Translations under genes and position numbers: made by a program | Shown: in pieces, positions 26,684-35,471 of the stretch | How positions within the stretch are numbered: the stretch's first letter is position 1 | How the letters are laid out: each line of letters begins with the position of its first letter | From: an uncultured bacterium | GTDB taxonomy: Bacteria; Patescibacteriota; Minisyncoccia; Phycocordibacterales; UBA9973 | Reading direction: 5' to 3' | Length of the DNA stretch: 64,000 nucleotides | Assembly: GCA_937895515.1 (NCBI GenBank) | Contig: CALAYS010000077.1 | Span: 1-64,000, forward strand | Notes under the pieces: model-generated | The model's input: only the letters and a program-made list of their open reading frames with translations | What the model was told of the DNA's origin: nothing | Database searches by the model: none

Positions 26684-27637
26684 ATGGCTAATAATCCGTA
26701 TCCTGTTGTACCAGGGTTAGTTCAAACATACAAAGAATGGGATGACGAAGGTCAAATTACACCCAACGTGGAATACTCAGAAGGCCAAAGACCTGCCGGG
26801 GAATTCCAAACAGCTCCATATCTCAACAGAGTTAGATATGTAGAATACACAAGAGAATATATTGTTCTTTCTCAAGGCAAGATCGTTTCTTTTGATATCA
26901 ACGGCTATGTAGTACCAGCTGGTCTCAAGATCCAATCTGCTGCTTATATCGCTGCCTTTAATGGCGCAGCTAATGCTGGAGCTGGTATTATTGCAGGTGA
27001 TGCACTAACAACTCTTGACAGATACACAGCTGAAGATGTTAAGCGCGGCCAGAAGAATTTCGCTGGAGTGCTAGTTGTTGCTGGTGAACCGGTTGTTAAA
27101 TCGTTCTTTAACAATGCAGTGCATCCAAACGTAACCGCAACCAACATCATATCAAGTCCAGTCGGCGTAAGCTACATGAATTTCTATCCTCATCCAGGTG
27201 GAGATGGAATCAATCCAGCAAGATTTAATAGATCAAATGTGAACTACCAATCACGTATTGGATTCCTTAGATACTATCAACTTGAATTGCCACTTGTTGC
27301 AGATAACGCTACATATGCTACAGCTCCTATGGCTGGTATTGCAGCTTGTATCGCAGCCGATGGAACAGTTAAGCCTGGTCAATTCGTAACATACGATTAC
27401 AATTCAAACTTCGTTGTTACTGGTTACGACTATGGCGCAACAGATGAATCAGATATCCTTGGTCAAGTTATGTCGGTTAGAGATGATGGTCCTCATAATC
27501 TTCTAAACAGAGTTAGAACTGCTCAGAATGGTACTTCTACATTACAAGCTATGCCAGGAACAGCAACTGCTGGTCGTTCCGATGCCGTTACATATTCAGC
27601 TGGATATGGCATTGTAAGAATCTGCCTAGGCCGTTAA
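26684..27637 (+). CDS. Virion structural protein preceding the capsid gene
   Basis: 317 aa, strong AAGGGG ribosome site. Beta-rich and aromatic, with VPGLVQTYKEWDDEGQITP at the N-terminus and YGIVRICLGR at the end. The gene is more GC-rich and less biased to AGA/ATA than neighbours, as is the capsid gene, which suggests high expression. Location next to the major capsid gene makes a capsid decoration or vertex protein likely. No family recognised. Confidence 0.68.
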   Translation: MANNPYPVVPGLVQTYKEWDDEGQITPNVEYSEGQRPAGEFQTAPYLNRVRYVEYTREYIVLSQGKIVSFDINGYVVPAGLKIQSAAYIAAFNGAANAGAGIIAGDALTTLDRYTAEDVKRGQKNFAGVLVVAGEPVVKSFFNNAVHPNVTATNIISSPVGVSYMNFYPHPGGDGINPARFNRSNVNYQSRIGFLRYYQLELPLVADNATYATAPMAGIAACIAADGTVKPGQFVTYDYNSNFVVTGYDYGATDESDILGQVMSVRDDGPHNLLNRVRTAQNGTSTLQAMPGTATAGRSDAVTYSAGYGIVRICLGR

Positions 27638-27676
27638 TAGACTACACAATAAATAAACTAAGGAAATATAAATACT

Positions 27677-28900
27677 ATGAGAATTCACCAAACTCCTTGG
27701 ACCGCAGACGAGTTAGCAGTTAAAGACGAAATCAATTCTTTGTATACTGCATTTAACAATGGCGGTGTTACATCTGAAGGATTGAAACTTTCTGTTACTG
27801 ACGCCCTTAATACTCCAATGGCACCAATGTCATTCAAGCGCGTAATTACAGAAGTAATCCAAGAAGCTATCGAGCCAATTCTAGTCGGCGCTAGACTTCT
27901 AAATACCATCAGAATGGATGGTTACGGAACACAAGTAAACTTTGGAACTCTTGGGGCTGTTGGTCCAGCAGATCTTTCCATGGCAGAAGGACAAGAATAT
28001 CCAGAATTCTCCATCCAAAAGGGTGGCGGAACTGCAACAGCAAATATTGGTAAGCACGGTATTGCCGTTAAGATCACTGAAGAAATGATGAAGTTTTCTC
28101 AGTGGGATGTTATCGGTCTACATGTTCGCCAAGCTTCACGTGCTCTTGCTAGACACAAAGAAAGACTTATTTTCAATATGGTAAATGATTCTGGTGTTGT
28201 TGTATTTGATAACACTACTCCAGCAAGTGCTGAAATTGGACGTACCACAGGACGTAACCTTACTGGAGCTGGCAACGGTTCTATGACTGTTGACGACCTA
28301 TACGATATGTATGCTAAGTCTCTTGAAAGAGGATTTACTCCAGACGTAGTGCTTTGTCACCCACTTGCATGGGCTACCTTCGTTAAGGATCCAAACATGC
28401 GCTCTATCGTCCTTGACGGTGGTGGAATGGCTGGCTGGTTCAACGGATTGCCTTCTGGTGTTACTGGCTCACAAACCGCAGCCTGGAAGCAAGCAGGTCG
28501 TATGTCTGGTGTTCCTACTGCTAATGCAACACAAGCAGAAAGAGAAGGTACACAACAATCTAAGATTGGTTTCCCGTCAATGTTCCCATTCGGTGGCTTG
28601 ACTGTTATCCCATCAGCATTTGTACCGTTTGATCCAATTACAAAAACTACATCCATCATAATGATGGACTCTAAAGAAGTTGGAGCAATCGTAATTTCTG
28701 AAGATCCAACAATGGAAGAGTGGAAAGATCCAGCTCGTGATATCCATAAGCTTAAGGTAAGAGAACGCTATGGTTTCGCGTTGTTTAACCAAGGTATGGC
28801 TATCTCTGTGGCTAAGAATATCAGCATTGAACCTAATGCAATTGTTCTACCTCCTCAAGCTACTATTGCTAACGTACCAGTTATTGTACAGAAGCCTTAA
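27677..28900 (+). CDS. Major capsid protein (HK97 fold)
   Basis: 407 aa. N-terminal ~45-65 residues are helical (possible delta domain or processed arm). Then typical HK97-type capsid elements: VITEVIQEAIEPILVGARLL, LSMAEGQEYPEF, VKITEEMMKFSQWDVIGLHV (spine/E-loop region), and the P-domain FTPDVVLCHPLAWATF. The C-terminal A-domain part includes GLTVIPSAFVPFDP and RERYGFALFNQGMAI. Codon use is the most balanced in the window, consistent with very high expression. AAGGA lies 12 nt before the ATG. Confidence 0.85.
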   Translation: MRIHQTPWTADELAVKDEINSLYTAFNNGGVTSEGLKLSVTDALNTPMAPMSFKRVITEVIQEAIEPILVGARLLNTIRMDGYGTQVNFGTLGAVGPADLSMAEGQEYPEFSIQKGGGTATANIGKHGIAVKITEEMMKFSQWDVIGLHVRQASRALARHKERLIFNMVNDSGVVVFDNTTPASAEIGRTTGRNLTGAGNGSMTVDDLYDMYAKSLERGFTPDVVLCHPLAWATFVKDPNMRSIVLDGGGMAGWFNGLPSGVTGSQTAAWKQAGRMSGVPTANATQAEREGTQQSKIGFPSMFPFGGLTVIPSAFVPFDPITKTTSIIMMDSKEVGAIVISEDPTMEEWKDPARDIHKLKVRERYGFALFNQGMAISVAKNISIEPNAIVLPPQATIANVPVIVQKP

Positions 28901-28916
28901 TGCTTAGTTGGACAAT

Positions 28917-28934
28917 GGGCCACGCAAGTGGCCC
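28917..28934 (+). other. GNRA-capped hairpin after the capsid gene
   Basis: GGGCCAC-GCAA-GTGGCCC, a perfect 7-bp GC-rich stem with a GCAA tetraloop. No T-run follows (TATAACTATATGG), so it probably stabilises the 3' end of capsid mRNA or is a processing site, not a full terminator. Confidence 0.75.
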
Positions 28935-28955
28935 TATAACTATATGGAGAGTTAA

Positions 28956-29471
28956 ATGATTATTAGTATAAACCTTATTAGAACCACATTCTTTTTCATT
29001 GAAGATGTGACACTAATTAAAGGAGCCGGTCCAGTTGATATAGATATCTCAACAAGATCAGATATGTTTATTAATGCAATATGTGCAGCACTAAGAAGCA
29101 ACATTGTAGAAGCAAATATAGAAATTCAAGATCTAGTAAGATGTATTAAAGATATATCTTTTAGAGTTTCATGCCAAAGAAATTTTGGCCTAACACCTGA
29201 TACAATAACTGTTGTTGAAGCCGAAGTTGAAGTTGAAGTTGAAGCTGAACCAGAAATTGTAGAAGAAACAAAAGAAGTTGTGATCGAGGATTCTCAAAAT
29301 GAAGAAGAAGAAAAAGGGCTGTTAATTGACCTACTTGATGGAACAATAAAGCAGGTTACTGCAAAGATTAGAACTGCAGAACTTAGCGATGAGCAGAGAC
29401 TAGAACTAATAGAACTAGAAGAAGCTAACAAAAACAGAGCAATTGTAATTGCCGCAATAAACGAAGCTTAA
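28956..29471 (+). CDS. Acidic protein after the capsid gene
   Basis: 171 aa with GGAGA ribosome site. N-terminal ~85 residues appear globular; residues ~88-115 are an acidic tract of Val-Glu repeats (VEAEVEVEVEAEPE) from a GTTGAA-like hexamer repeat at 29214-29250, then a charged helix (SDEQRLELIELEEANKNRA). No family recognised. Possibly a head-associated or neck protein. Confidence 0.65.
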   Translation: MIISINLIRTTFFFIEDVTLIKGAGPVDIDISTRSDMFINAICAALRSNIVEANIEIQDLVRCIKDISFRVSCQRNFGLTPDTITVVEAEVEVEVEAEPEIVEETKEVVIEDSQNEEEEKGLLIDLLDGTIKQVTAKIRTAELSDEQRLELIELEEANKNRAIVIAAINEA

Positions 29472-29473
29472 TT

Positions 29474-30574
29474 ATGACTTTGTCAATTGATGTTGTGGAC
29501 ATAAAAAACAATATGCATCAATTAAGCGCTCTCCCAATTGAGGAGAGCGTTTTTGTTTTAATGTCACAAAAACCAGATGCATTACAAATAAAGAATTACG
29601 TAACACTAATACGTATTGATTCGGATAGTGTGTGGCCGTCAGTTGGCGATCCTAATTACAAGCAAATACTATTTTCAAAACAACATCTTGGAACTGTAAA
29701 TTATAACTTCTCAATAGTAGAAGATGGAACAAGATGGATGCTTGAAATAGATCCAATTGAAAAACTTTACACAAACTCAAGATATATTCTATTCATAGAA
29801 AAAGGATTACCTCCAGAGTATTACAATCTATCCAAGGTTGTTACACGTGGTAATTCATCAGCTGTAATAAGTACCAAAAGAAACTTATCAAACCTCCTAG
29901 ACGATTCTGAATACAAGATAATAATAACTGGATCAAGTGTTCTTGGACAGGGAACTCATACCATAAGATACAATGTATTAAAAGATGATGTTCAAATACT
30001 CACAAATGTAGAACAAGACATACTGTCTTCAAATGTAATAGAGCTTAATGAGAATACAAGTCTAGAACTGTCTACCAAATATCCATTTATCATTAATGAA
30101 CTATTTGTAATAAATCTAAGCGCAAGTACAAGATTGCAATCCAATAGGGTTCAAGAAATACTTACACACGTAGATGCAGATGTTATAAAGACAGAAGATA
30201 ATATATCATCACGCATACAACATGAAGACATCCTAAACTTCTACAAGAACAATGTATTCATTAAAAATCCTGAACCAGTAACTCCTCCACAGAATGGAAA
30301 TCCAGTATCGGTTAAATATAGAAATCTAAATACATTTACACTGGTATTTGAAAAGGATATAAGCCAATACATAATAACTCCATCAACATTCAACTTAGAG
30401 TTCTCCGAGCTATTTAATAATTATCTTCTATCTAATATGGGCAAATACAATACAGACAATAAATATATTGTTAAGTATAAAATTGCTACTTCGCATTCAA
30501 TAGTTATTACAGTAGAAAAGGATACATTGGGAGTTGTTGGTATCAATGATAAGTATGTAGTGCAGGAGATATAA
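29474..30574 (+). CDS. Unknown virion-type protein in the neck block
   Basis: 366 aa, mostly beta-like with alternating polar residues (NYNFSIVEDGTRWMLEIDP; HSIVITVEKD). No family recognised. The start is doubtful: ATG 29474 has no clear Shine-Dalgarno, and a strong terminator-like hairpin lies at 29527-29559, just before an internal ATG at 29561 (MSQKPDALQ). If the hairpin ends the capsid transcript, the real protein may be 337 aa. Gene order suggests a head-completion or neck role. Confidence 0.62.
   Translation: MTLSIDVVDIKNNMHQLSALPIEESVFVLMSQKPDALQIKNYVTLIRIDSDSVWPSVGDPNYKQILFSKQHLGTVNYNFSIVEDGTRWMLEIDPIEKLYTNSRYILFIEKGLPPEYYNLSKVVTRGNSSAVISTKRNLSNLLDDSEYKIIITGSSVLGQGTHTIRYNVLKDDVQILTNVEQDILSSNVIELNENTSLELSTKYPFIINELFVINLSASTRLQSNRVQEILTHVDADVIKTEDNISSRIQHEDILNFYKNNVFIKNPEPVTPPQNGNPVSVKYRNLNTFTLVFEKDISQYIITPSTFNLEFSELFNNYLLSNMGKYNTDNKYIVKYKIATSHSIVITVEKDTLGVVGINDKYVVQEI
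29527..29559 (+). terminator. Intrinsic terminator inside the annotated start of the 29474 gene
   Basis: CGCTCTCC (29527-29534) pairs perfectly with GGAGAGCG (29542-29549), then TTTTTGTTTT. The shape is canonical. It would end or attenuate the capsid transcript before the neck genes. Confidence 0.72.
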
Positions 30575-30575
30575 T

Positions 30576-31247
30576 ATGAATGAAAATATAATCATAAGCT
30601 TTAATCTACTAGATGAAAACAACCAAACAGTTGTATGCGATCCAGTTGTGGTAAATGTTCTTGTTGATCCTTTCTATTGCACAGAAGCAGAAGTAGCTGG
30701 TGAGTTTTTAAAAGAAGAATCTTTTGCATATTACGATCAAATAAGAGAGCTAATATTTAATGGTTCACTTGAAATAGATAGCTTTATAGAATTGTATGGA
30801 ATATCAACAGGGCTAACTTCACAACAACTGTTTAAGATAAAAAGAGACTATGTTCTTTGTTATTCTATATACTACCTTGGCAATCTATTATATCTTGACT
30901 ACATGAAGTCTAGTAGAAAAGAAAAGTTCCTTGGTGATGTAAAGATAACCCTTGAATACGAGAATGATCCTTCCTCAATAAGAGGCAAATCAGAAGATGC
31001 CAAGGAGTGCATGGAGGGCATTAAGAGGCTCTTTGAGTCATGGAATACATCTGGTTCAATGATGAATATATTCGTGAAGGGCGAGCTTAATAACTCATCA
31101 AGATCAGCCAGTAGAGAGTGGTGGTGGAATCAGCCATATGCTAACATTATAAATAGTCCAGTAGCAGCAACAAAGGTTGTTAATCCAAAAACAAATACAC
31201 TTCAAAAAATAGGATCTGTGAATACTGTTTATTATGGCCAATTCTAA
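30576..31247 (+). CDS. Head-tail connector/neck protein candidate
   Basis: 223 aa, GGAG ribosome site. Middle part is helical (GLTSQQLFKIKRDYVLCYSI), with a late SRSASREWWWNQPYAN motif. Size and helical make-up fit a head-completion adaptor that binds the portal ring, and the gene lies between capsid and tail genes. I do not recognise a specific family. Overlaps the next gene by 14 nt. Confidence 0.6.
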   Translation: MNENIIISFNLLDENNQTVVCDPVVVNVLVDPFYCTEAEVAGEFLKEESFAYYDQIRELIFNGSLEIDSFIELYGISTGLTSQQLFKIKRDYVLCYSIYYLGNLLYLDYMKSSRKEKFLGDVKITLEYENDPSSIRGKSEDAKECMEGIKRLFESWNTSGSMMNIFVKGELNNSSRSASREWWWNQPYANIINSPVAATKVVNPKTNTLQKIGSVNTVYYGQF

Positions 31248-31755
31248 AGAAATAGATGTTAGGGATGAAGTAGAAAGATTCTTTAATGGAGATGATTTTG
31301 GAACTGAAAAGTTCCATGTGCTATTACAAAGAAAAATAAGAATAGACACTGATAAATATCCATACATAAATAAAATTAAATGCAATACATGTAACCATGA
31401 TTATAATAATTCTGGAACAGTAGGATGCCCAAGCTGTGATGGTGTTGGGTATCTATGGGATGAGAAGCTTATAGCTGGGTACATGTATAGACCGCAACAA
31501 ATAAGACTATCAGATCAATATTCAAACTTTTCACAAATTGGCAGAAATGATTCACCTTCATTTATATTAATAACTCCAAAAGAGTACAGAGTTGCTCTAG
31601 GAGACTATGTCTACTCAATAGACACAACAGATGATGGTGGAATACATATGCCGTTAATTAAGACAAATAAGTATTTAGCAGTATCATCAATACCTATGAG
31701 ACTAGACAAAGGAAAACTTGAATTCAATTCAATAATAGTTTCAGAGGTACATTAA
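31234..31755 (+). CDS. Neck-region protein with DnaJ-like zinc ribbon
   Basis: 173 aa. CNTC...CPSCDGVGY (residues ~51-72) is a CxxC-CxxCxGxG zinc-ribbon like a single DnaJ repeat. The rest is beta-like (PSFILITPKEYRVALGDYVY). The pattern of an N-terminal Zn ribbon plus a beta barrel would fit a head-closure or stopper-type neck protein; inferred from position. The 4 Cys are intact. Confidence 0.65.
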   Translation: MANSKEIDVRDEVERFFNGDDFGTEKFHVLLQRKIRIDTDKYPYINKIKCNTCNHDYNNSGTVGCPSCDGVGYLWDEKLIAGYMYRPQQIRLSDQYSNFSQIGRNDSPSFILITPKEYRVALGDYVYSIDTTDDGGIHMPLIKTNKYLAVSSIPMRLDKGKLEFNSIIVSEVH

Positions 31756-31756
31756 T

Positions 31757-32446
31757 ATGCAAAATCAATATGAAGAATTACTTAATCAGTTAAAATTCAA
31801 CAACAATAGAATTAAGTGCGACATAGATGTTGGATCAAATATAATTGATCAATATATTGACGTTGACAATTTATATAAACTATTTTACCATCTCTTTAAG
31901 TCAAACAATCTACTTGAGGAAAATAACAATATATCTGATGTAGACGCAGTAAATAAGTTTAGTTTTACTGAAGAATATCCAGATGAAGTTATGAACGATG
32001 GATGTACTGTTACATTCGAAATATCAAGAAGGGAATGTGCAGACTTTAGTGCCAAAACAGCATTCATGTCTGAATCACATATACAATATAGACCAATGTT
32101 TCTATATGAAAAGGAAGATTTTGAAAATGGTGGAGTGTCTGCATATTATATGCAGCCATACGATAATGAGATAACAATGTATTGTTGGTCAAGCAAAGTT
32201 AAATATGCTAGAAATATAGCTGGACTAATTGAAAATATATTACTATCATCTTATTACTTCATAAAACAAAGGGTTGGTATCTTGCTTTATAAGGGAAGAT
32301 ATGCTCCAATTATAAAAACACAGTATGGAAACAAGGGGCTCGTAGGAATCCCTATAAAAATACTTGTTCGAACATATGAGATTAATTGTGTTAAAAAGCA
32401 TATCCTTGATAAGCTACCACAGTTAATATTAGAAGACATAAAATAG
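31757..32446 (+). CDS. Tail completion/terminator candidate
   Basis: 229 aa, directly upstream of the sheath gene, where the tail-terminator or neck-sheath protein is usually encoded. Mixed alpha/beta, with FTEEYPDEVMNDGCTVTFEIS and a C-terminal helix VKKHILDKLPQLILEDIK. No diagnostic motif; call based on size and position. Confidence 0.55.
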   Translation: MQNQYEELLNQLKFNNNRIKCDIDVGSNIIDQYIDVDNLYKLFYHLFKSNNLLEENNNISDVDAVNKFSFTEEYPDEVMNDGCTVTFEISRRECADFSAKTAFMSESHIQYRPMFLYEKEDFENGGVSAYYMQPYDNEITMYCWSSKVKYARNIAGLIENILLSSYYFIKQRVGILLYKGRYAPIIKTQYGNKGLVGIPIKILVRTYEINCVKKHILDKLPQLILEDIK

Positions 32447-32481
32447 ATTAACTATAAAAATAGTAATCAGGAGAAAAATTA

Positions 32482-34728
32482 ATGCCTACTTACAAAAATC
32501 TACCAGCTAATAGACTGGAACTATTGGATGGCAATTTAATTGTAGATACGCCAATAGAAGGCAATGTTGTGCTTGTTATTGGTACAGCATATTCTGGTCC
32601 AACTGGTAAACAAGTCCTTATGAGCGACTCAAATGTCGCAAGAAAGGTATATGGTGCCAACTCACCTCTTTTACAAAAAGCTTCAGAAGCTAAGCTGGGT
32701 GGGGCAAAAAATATTGTACTTTACCGTATCGGTGGAAAATCAGCATCGCTAGATGGAATATTTGGAGCAGACACATACATTAGAACAGTTGACGAAACAG
32801 CAACTGCCGGTTCAGATTATTCAATCTATGTTGGTCCACAACCAAACAATGCACTAGTTGCTTGTATTATTGTTTTCCAAGGATCAAAGATTGTTTACTC
32901 AAATGTAACTGGAGCAGAAGTTGATCTTGGCAAAATAGAAGTTGAAGGATTTGATGTTAACACTAATATCGTAATCGGAACTCCTGCATCGCCAGTTCTA
33001 TTGTCGTCAGTTGTTGTGCCTGGATATGGAACCGAAACATTCCAACCAGCAGCTTTAGATACAAAAATCTTCCTAGAAGGCGCAATTAGCGATACAGCTG
33101 TAATTACAAGCGTAACAAAGAATGGTAACGCACTAGTTGTAGCTACAGATTATACATTCAATGCAACAACAGGTATTCTTACACTAGTTGACGCTGCTGA
33201 TGGTACAGATGACTATGTTGTTTCTTATACAAGAAGTGCAACCAAGTCTTCAGCAATCCTTGGATATACCGCAACAGGCGCCGTAACAACAATTACACTT
33301 CCAACTGTTGGTGTTGATAACGGTGGTGTTATTGGGTACGTTTACAAGAACGCTGCTGCAGTTGCTGCTGGTGGAGCAAATGGATACGCATTTAATGCTA
33401 CCACGGGTGTTATAACCCTAAGCGGAACATCTCAGGGTGTTGCAACTGATGTATATAGTGTTGGATTTGCATACGATGTGGTTTCTGGATTCACATATAG
33501 CGCTGGAGAAAATAACATTGGCGCAACATGGAAAAAGCTTTACGAGCTTCTAGATGCTGCATACATTGATCTTGAAACAACTATCGCTACAGAAGCTGTT
33601 GTTGATCAGGCTATACTTGATGCTCCAAACATTGCTGACGGATCTGTTGCTTCAAACAAGCTTGACTATTTCCGTAAGTACGAAGATGTTGACGGCGAGA
33701 TTGTGTATGAGTGGAGCACAGTTAAAACTGTGTATGCATATAGCGGTCTACTAACAGATGCAACACACGATGCGACATTAAACACAACTACTGTTGTTGG
33801 AGATGCGGATGTTGATTCAAATGGACAACCAAAAATAGCAAAACAATTCTCTGAAGTTAACTTTGTGCATCAGTTTGGTGAATTCCTAAACGGTCTTACT
33901 GAGAGTGATAGATTTGTACTAGGATTCATTGGAACATCTACACCAGTATCTCTTGCAAATGCTAAAGTAGCATCGTGGATTGGTACAGCCCCAGAAGTTG
34001 ACTTTGACGGAAAAATCACAGGAAACGGTACTGGACTTCTTGGTAACAAGTTTATGGCTGGTACAACAACTCGTTCTGCTGGATTCTACAAGACAGATAC
34101 TGGCTACCCAGATGGCATCCCACAACAAGATTCCAATGGTGCTTATGTAGATCTTGGTAAGTTCTTGTCGGTTGTTTCAGGGCTTGTAACACTTCCATCG
34201 TCTCCTGTTACTGGCACAGCTGGTCAGGTTGTTAACGGTGCTGGTGTATATTGTGGCCTTGCTACTACAGTTACTCCTGGTAACTCTACTACAAATGAAG
34301 TTGTTCCACGTGTTGGAATTCCGTTCCTTGTTAAGAAACCAAAACTTGATGAGCTTTCTTTTGCTGGATACGTTGTATTCCAAGAAAAGGATCGTGGAAC
34401 AGTTGTAACATCTGGCGAACTTGCTACAAATGCAAATTCTGATTACGATTACATCTCTACATCAATAATTGTTAGAAACATTACAAATGCAATAAGAACC
34501 AGACTTGATGTTTACATCGGTAAGGGAATTGATGAAGTTAGACTTGCTGCTATGCAAACCGCTGTTGATGGCGTAATGCAACAAGCTGTAAGAGACGGAC
34601 TTATTAAGAAATATGCTGCTACAGTTATTCCTACAAGCACATTTGGAGTTACAATTCCATACACCATAGTTCCAGTATTCGAACTCAGAGACATAAACAA
34701 CGTTGTTAAGCTTTCTTACGACGTTTAA
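32482..34728 (+). CDS. Contractile tail sheath protein
   Basis: 748 aa. N-terminal segment ANRLELLDGNLIVDTPIEGN and GTAYSGPTG match sheath N-terminal strands; the C-terminal ~150 residues (GYVVFQEKDRGTVVTSGE to PVFELRDINNVVKLSYDV) form the conserved sheath core that interlocks neighbouring rings. Residues ~189-335 appear to be inserted, with two similar beta units (YTFNATTGILTL; YAFNATTGVITL), probably surface Ig-like domains. The sheath contracts to drive the tube through the envelope; it establishes a myovirus. Confidence 0.86.
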   Translation: MPTYKNLPANRLELLDGNLIVDTPIEGNVVLVIGTAYSGPTGKQVLMSDSNVARKVYGANSPLLQKASEAKLGGAKNIVLYRIGGKSASLDGIFGADTYIRTVDETATAGSDYSIYVGPQPNNALVACIIVFQGSKIVYSNVTGAEVDLGKIEVEGFDVNTNIVIGTPASPVLLSSVVVPGYGTETFQPAALDTKIFLEGAISDTAVITSVTKNGNALVVATDYTFNATTGILTLVDAADGTDDYVVSYTRSATKSSAILGYTATGAVTTITLPTVGVDNGGVIGYVYKNAAAVAAGGANGYAFNATTGVITLSGTSQGVATDVYSVGFAYDVVSGFTYSAGENNIGATWKKLYELLDAAYIDLETTIATEAVVDQAILDAPNIADGSVASNKLDYFRKYEDVDGEIVYEWSTVKTVYAYSGLLTDATHDATLNTTTVVGDADVDSNGQPKIAKQFSEVNFVHQFGEFLNGLTESDRFVLGFIGTSTPVSLANAKVASWIGTAPEVDFDGKITGNGTGLLGNKFMAGTTTRSAGFYKTDTGYPDGIPQQDSNGAYVDLGKFLSVVSGLVTLPSSPVTGTAGQVVNGAGVYCGLATTVTPGNSTTNEVVPRVGIPFLVKKPKLDELSFAGYVVFQEKDRGTVVTSGELATNANSDYDYISTSIIVRNITNAIRTRLDVYIGKGIDEVRLAAMQTAVDGVMQQAVRDGLIKKYAATVIPTSTFGVTIPYTIVPVFELRDINNVVKLSYDV

Positions 34729-34731
34729 TAC

Positions 34732-34749
34732 AGAGGGCGAAAGCCCTCT
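34732..34749 (+). other. GNRA-capped hairpin after the sheath gene
   Basis: AGAGGGC-GAAA-GCCCTCT: perfect 7-bp stem with a GAAA tetraloop, 3 nt after the sheath stop, not followed by a T-run. Same design as the hairpin after the capsid gene. Confidence 0.75.
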
Positions 34750-34770
34750 ATAATTGGAGATAAATAAATA

Positions 34771-35391
34771 ATGACTACTACTTTTACAAGCTTTTCTGGT
34801 TCAGACATACATGCTGTGTTTGGCGATACTGTGTTCGGTGAAATTCAAATGATTTCATACAAACAGGATAGAGAAAAAGCTCCTGTGTATACAATGGGAT
34901 CACCAGATCTTAGAACTATTGCTCGTGGTAAAAGACTAATAACTGGTGCTTGCGTATTTGTTATGTTTGACAAAGATGGTTTACTAACTGCAATGAATGA
35001 AGGCAATAATAAGGGCAGAATGCCAAGCATAAGTAAAGATGAAATAGCAATGGCTGGCAAATCTACTATTAGCAAGACAGGTCTATTAGATGCAAACATC
35101 GCAGCAGCACTTGATCTTGGCGGAACAACAAGTGTTCTTAATAGAGAAAGTTATGCAAAACTTGACAGCTTTACTGAAAAGGTTAACGCTTTCCATCTTG
35201 ATCAGTTGCTTCCATTCGACATTACTGTTGTTGGCGCAAATGAATATGGTGCAGTAAGCAAAATGATTTTTAAGGGCGTAGAACTAATGACAGAGGCTGG
35301 TGGAATGTCTATAGACGATATGGTTCTTGAAAAGCAAGTTGCGTTCATTGCTAGAAGCATAGAGCAGTGGAAGCCAGGCACTACTAAGTAA
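34771..35391 (+). CDS. Tail tube protein
   Basis: 206 aa. The pattern YTMGSPDLRTIARGKRLITG followed by ACVFVMFD, and LPFDITVVGANEYG with FIARSIEQW at the end, matches a tube-type beta sandwich commonly annotated as tail tube in large myoviruses. Placed directly after the sheath gene, with GNRA hairpin before and terminator after, which fits strong separate expression. It should polymerise as rings inside the sheath. Two divergent paralogues follow. Confidence 0.78.
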   Translation: MTTTFTSFSGSDIHAVFGDTVFGEIQMISYKQDREKAPVYTMGSPDLRTIARGKRLITGACVFVMFDKDGLLTAMNEGNNKGRMPSISKDEIAMAGKSTISKTGLLDANIAAALDLGGTTSVLNRESYAKLDSFTEKVNAFHLDQLLPFDITVVGANEYGAVSKMIFKGVELMTEAGGMSIDDMVLEKQVAFIARSIEQWKPGTTK

Positions 35392-35428
35392 TCAAGCACT
35401 AGATATAGTATCAATATATACAAATACA

Positions 35429-35460
35429 AAATGCCCGGTATAACGCTGGGCATTTTTATT
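35429..35460 (+). terminator. Intrinsic terminator after the tail tube gene
   Basis: AAATGCCC (35429-35436) and GGGCATTT (35448-35455) pair with an 11-nt loop; the U-tract is TTTTTATT. It separates the abundant tube transcript from tail-assembly genes. Confidence 0.8.
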
Positions 35461-35471
35461 GGAGAAAATAA

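Noticed and set aside
27667..27679. TATAAATACTATG, like a T4 late promoter, before the capsid gene
   Set aside because: A start about 10 nt downstream would lie inside the gene and lose the AAGGA ribosome site. In this AT-rich context it is likely chance. The same holds for TATAAATA at 13018.
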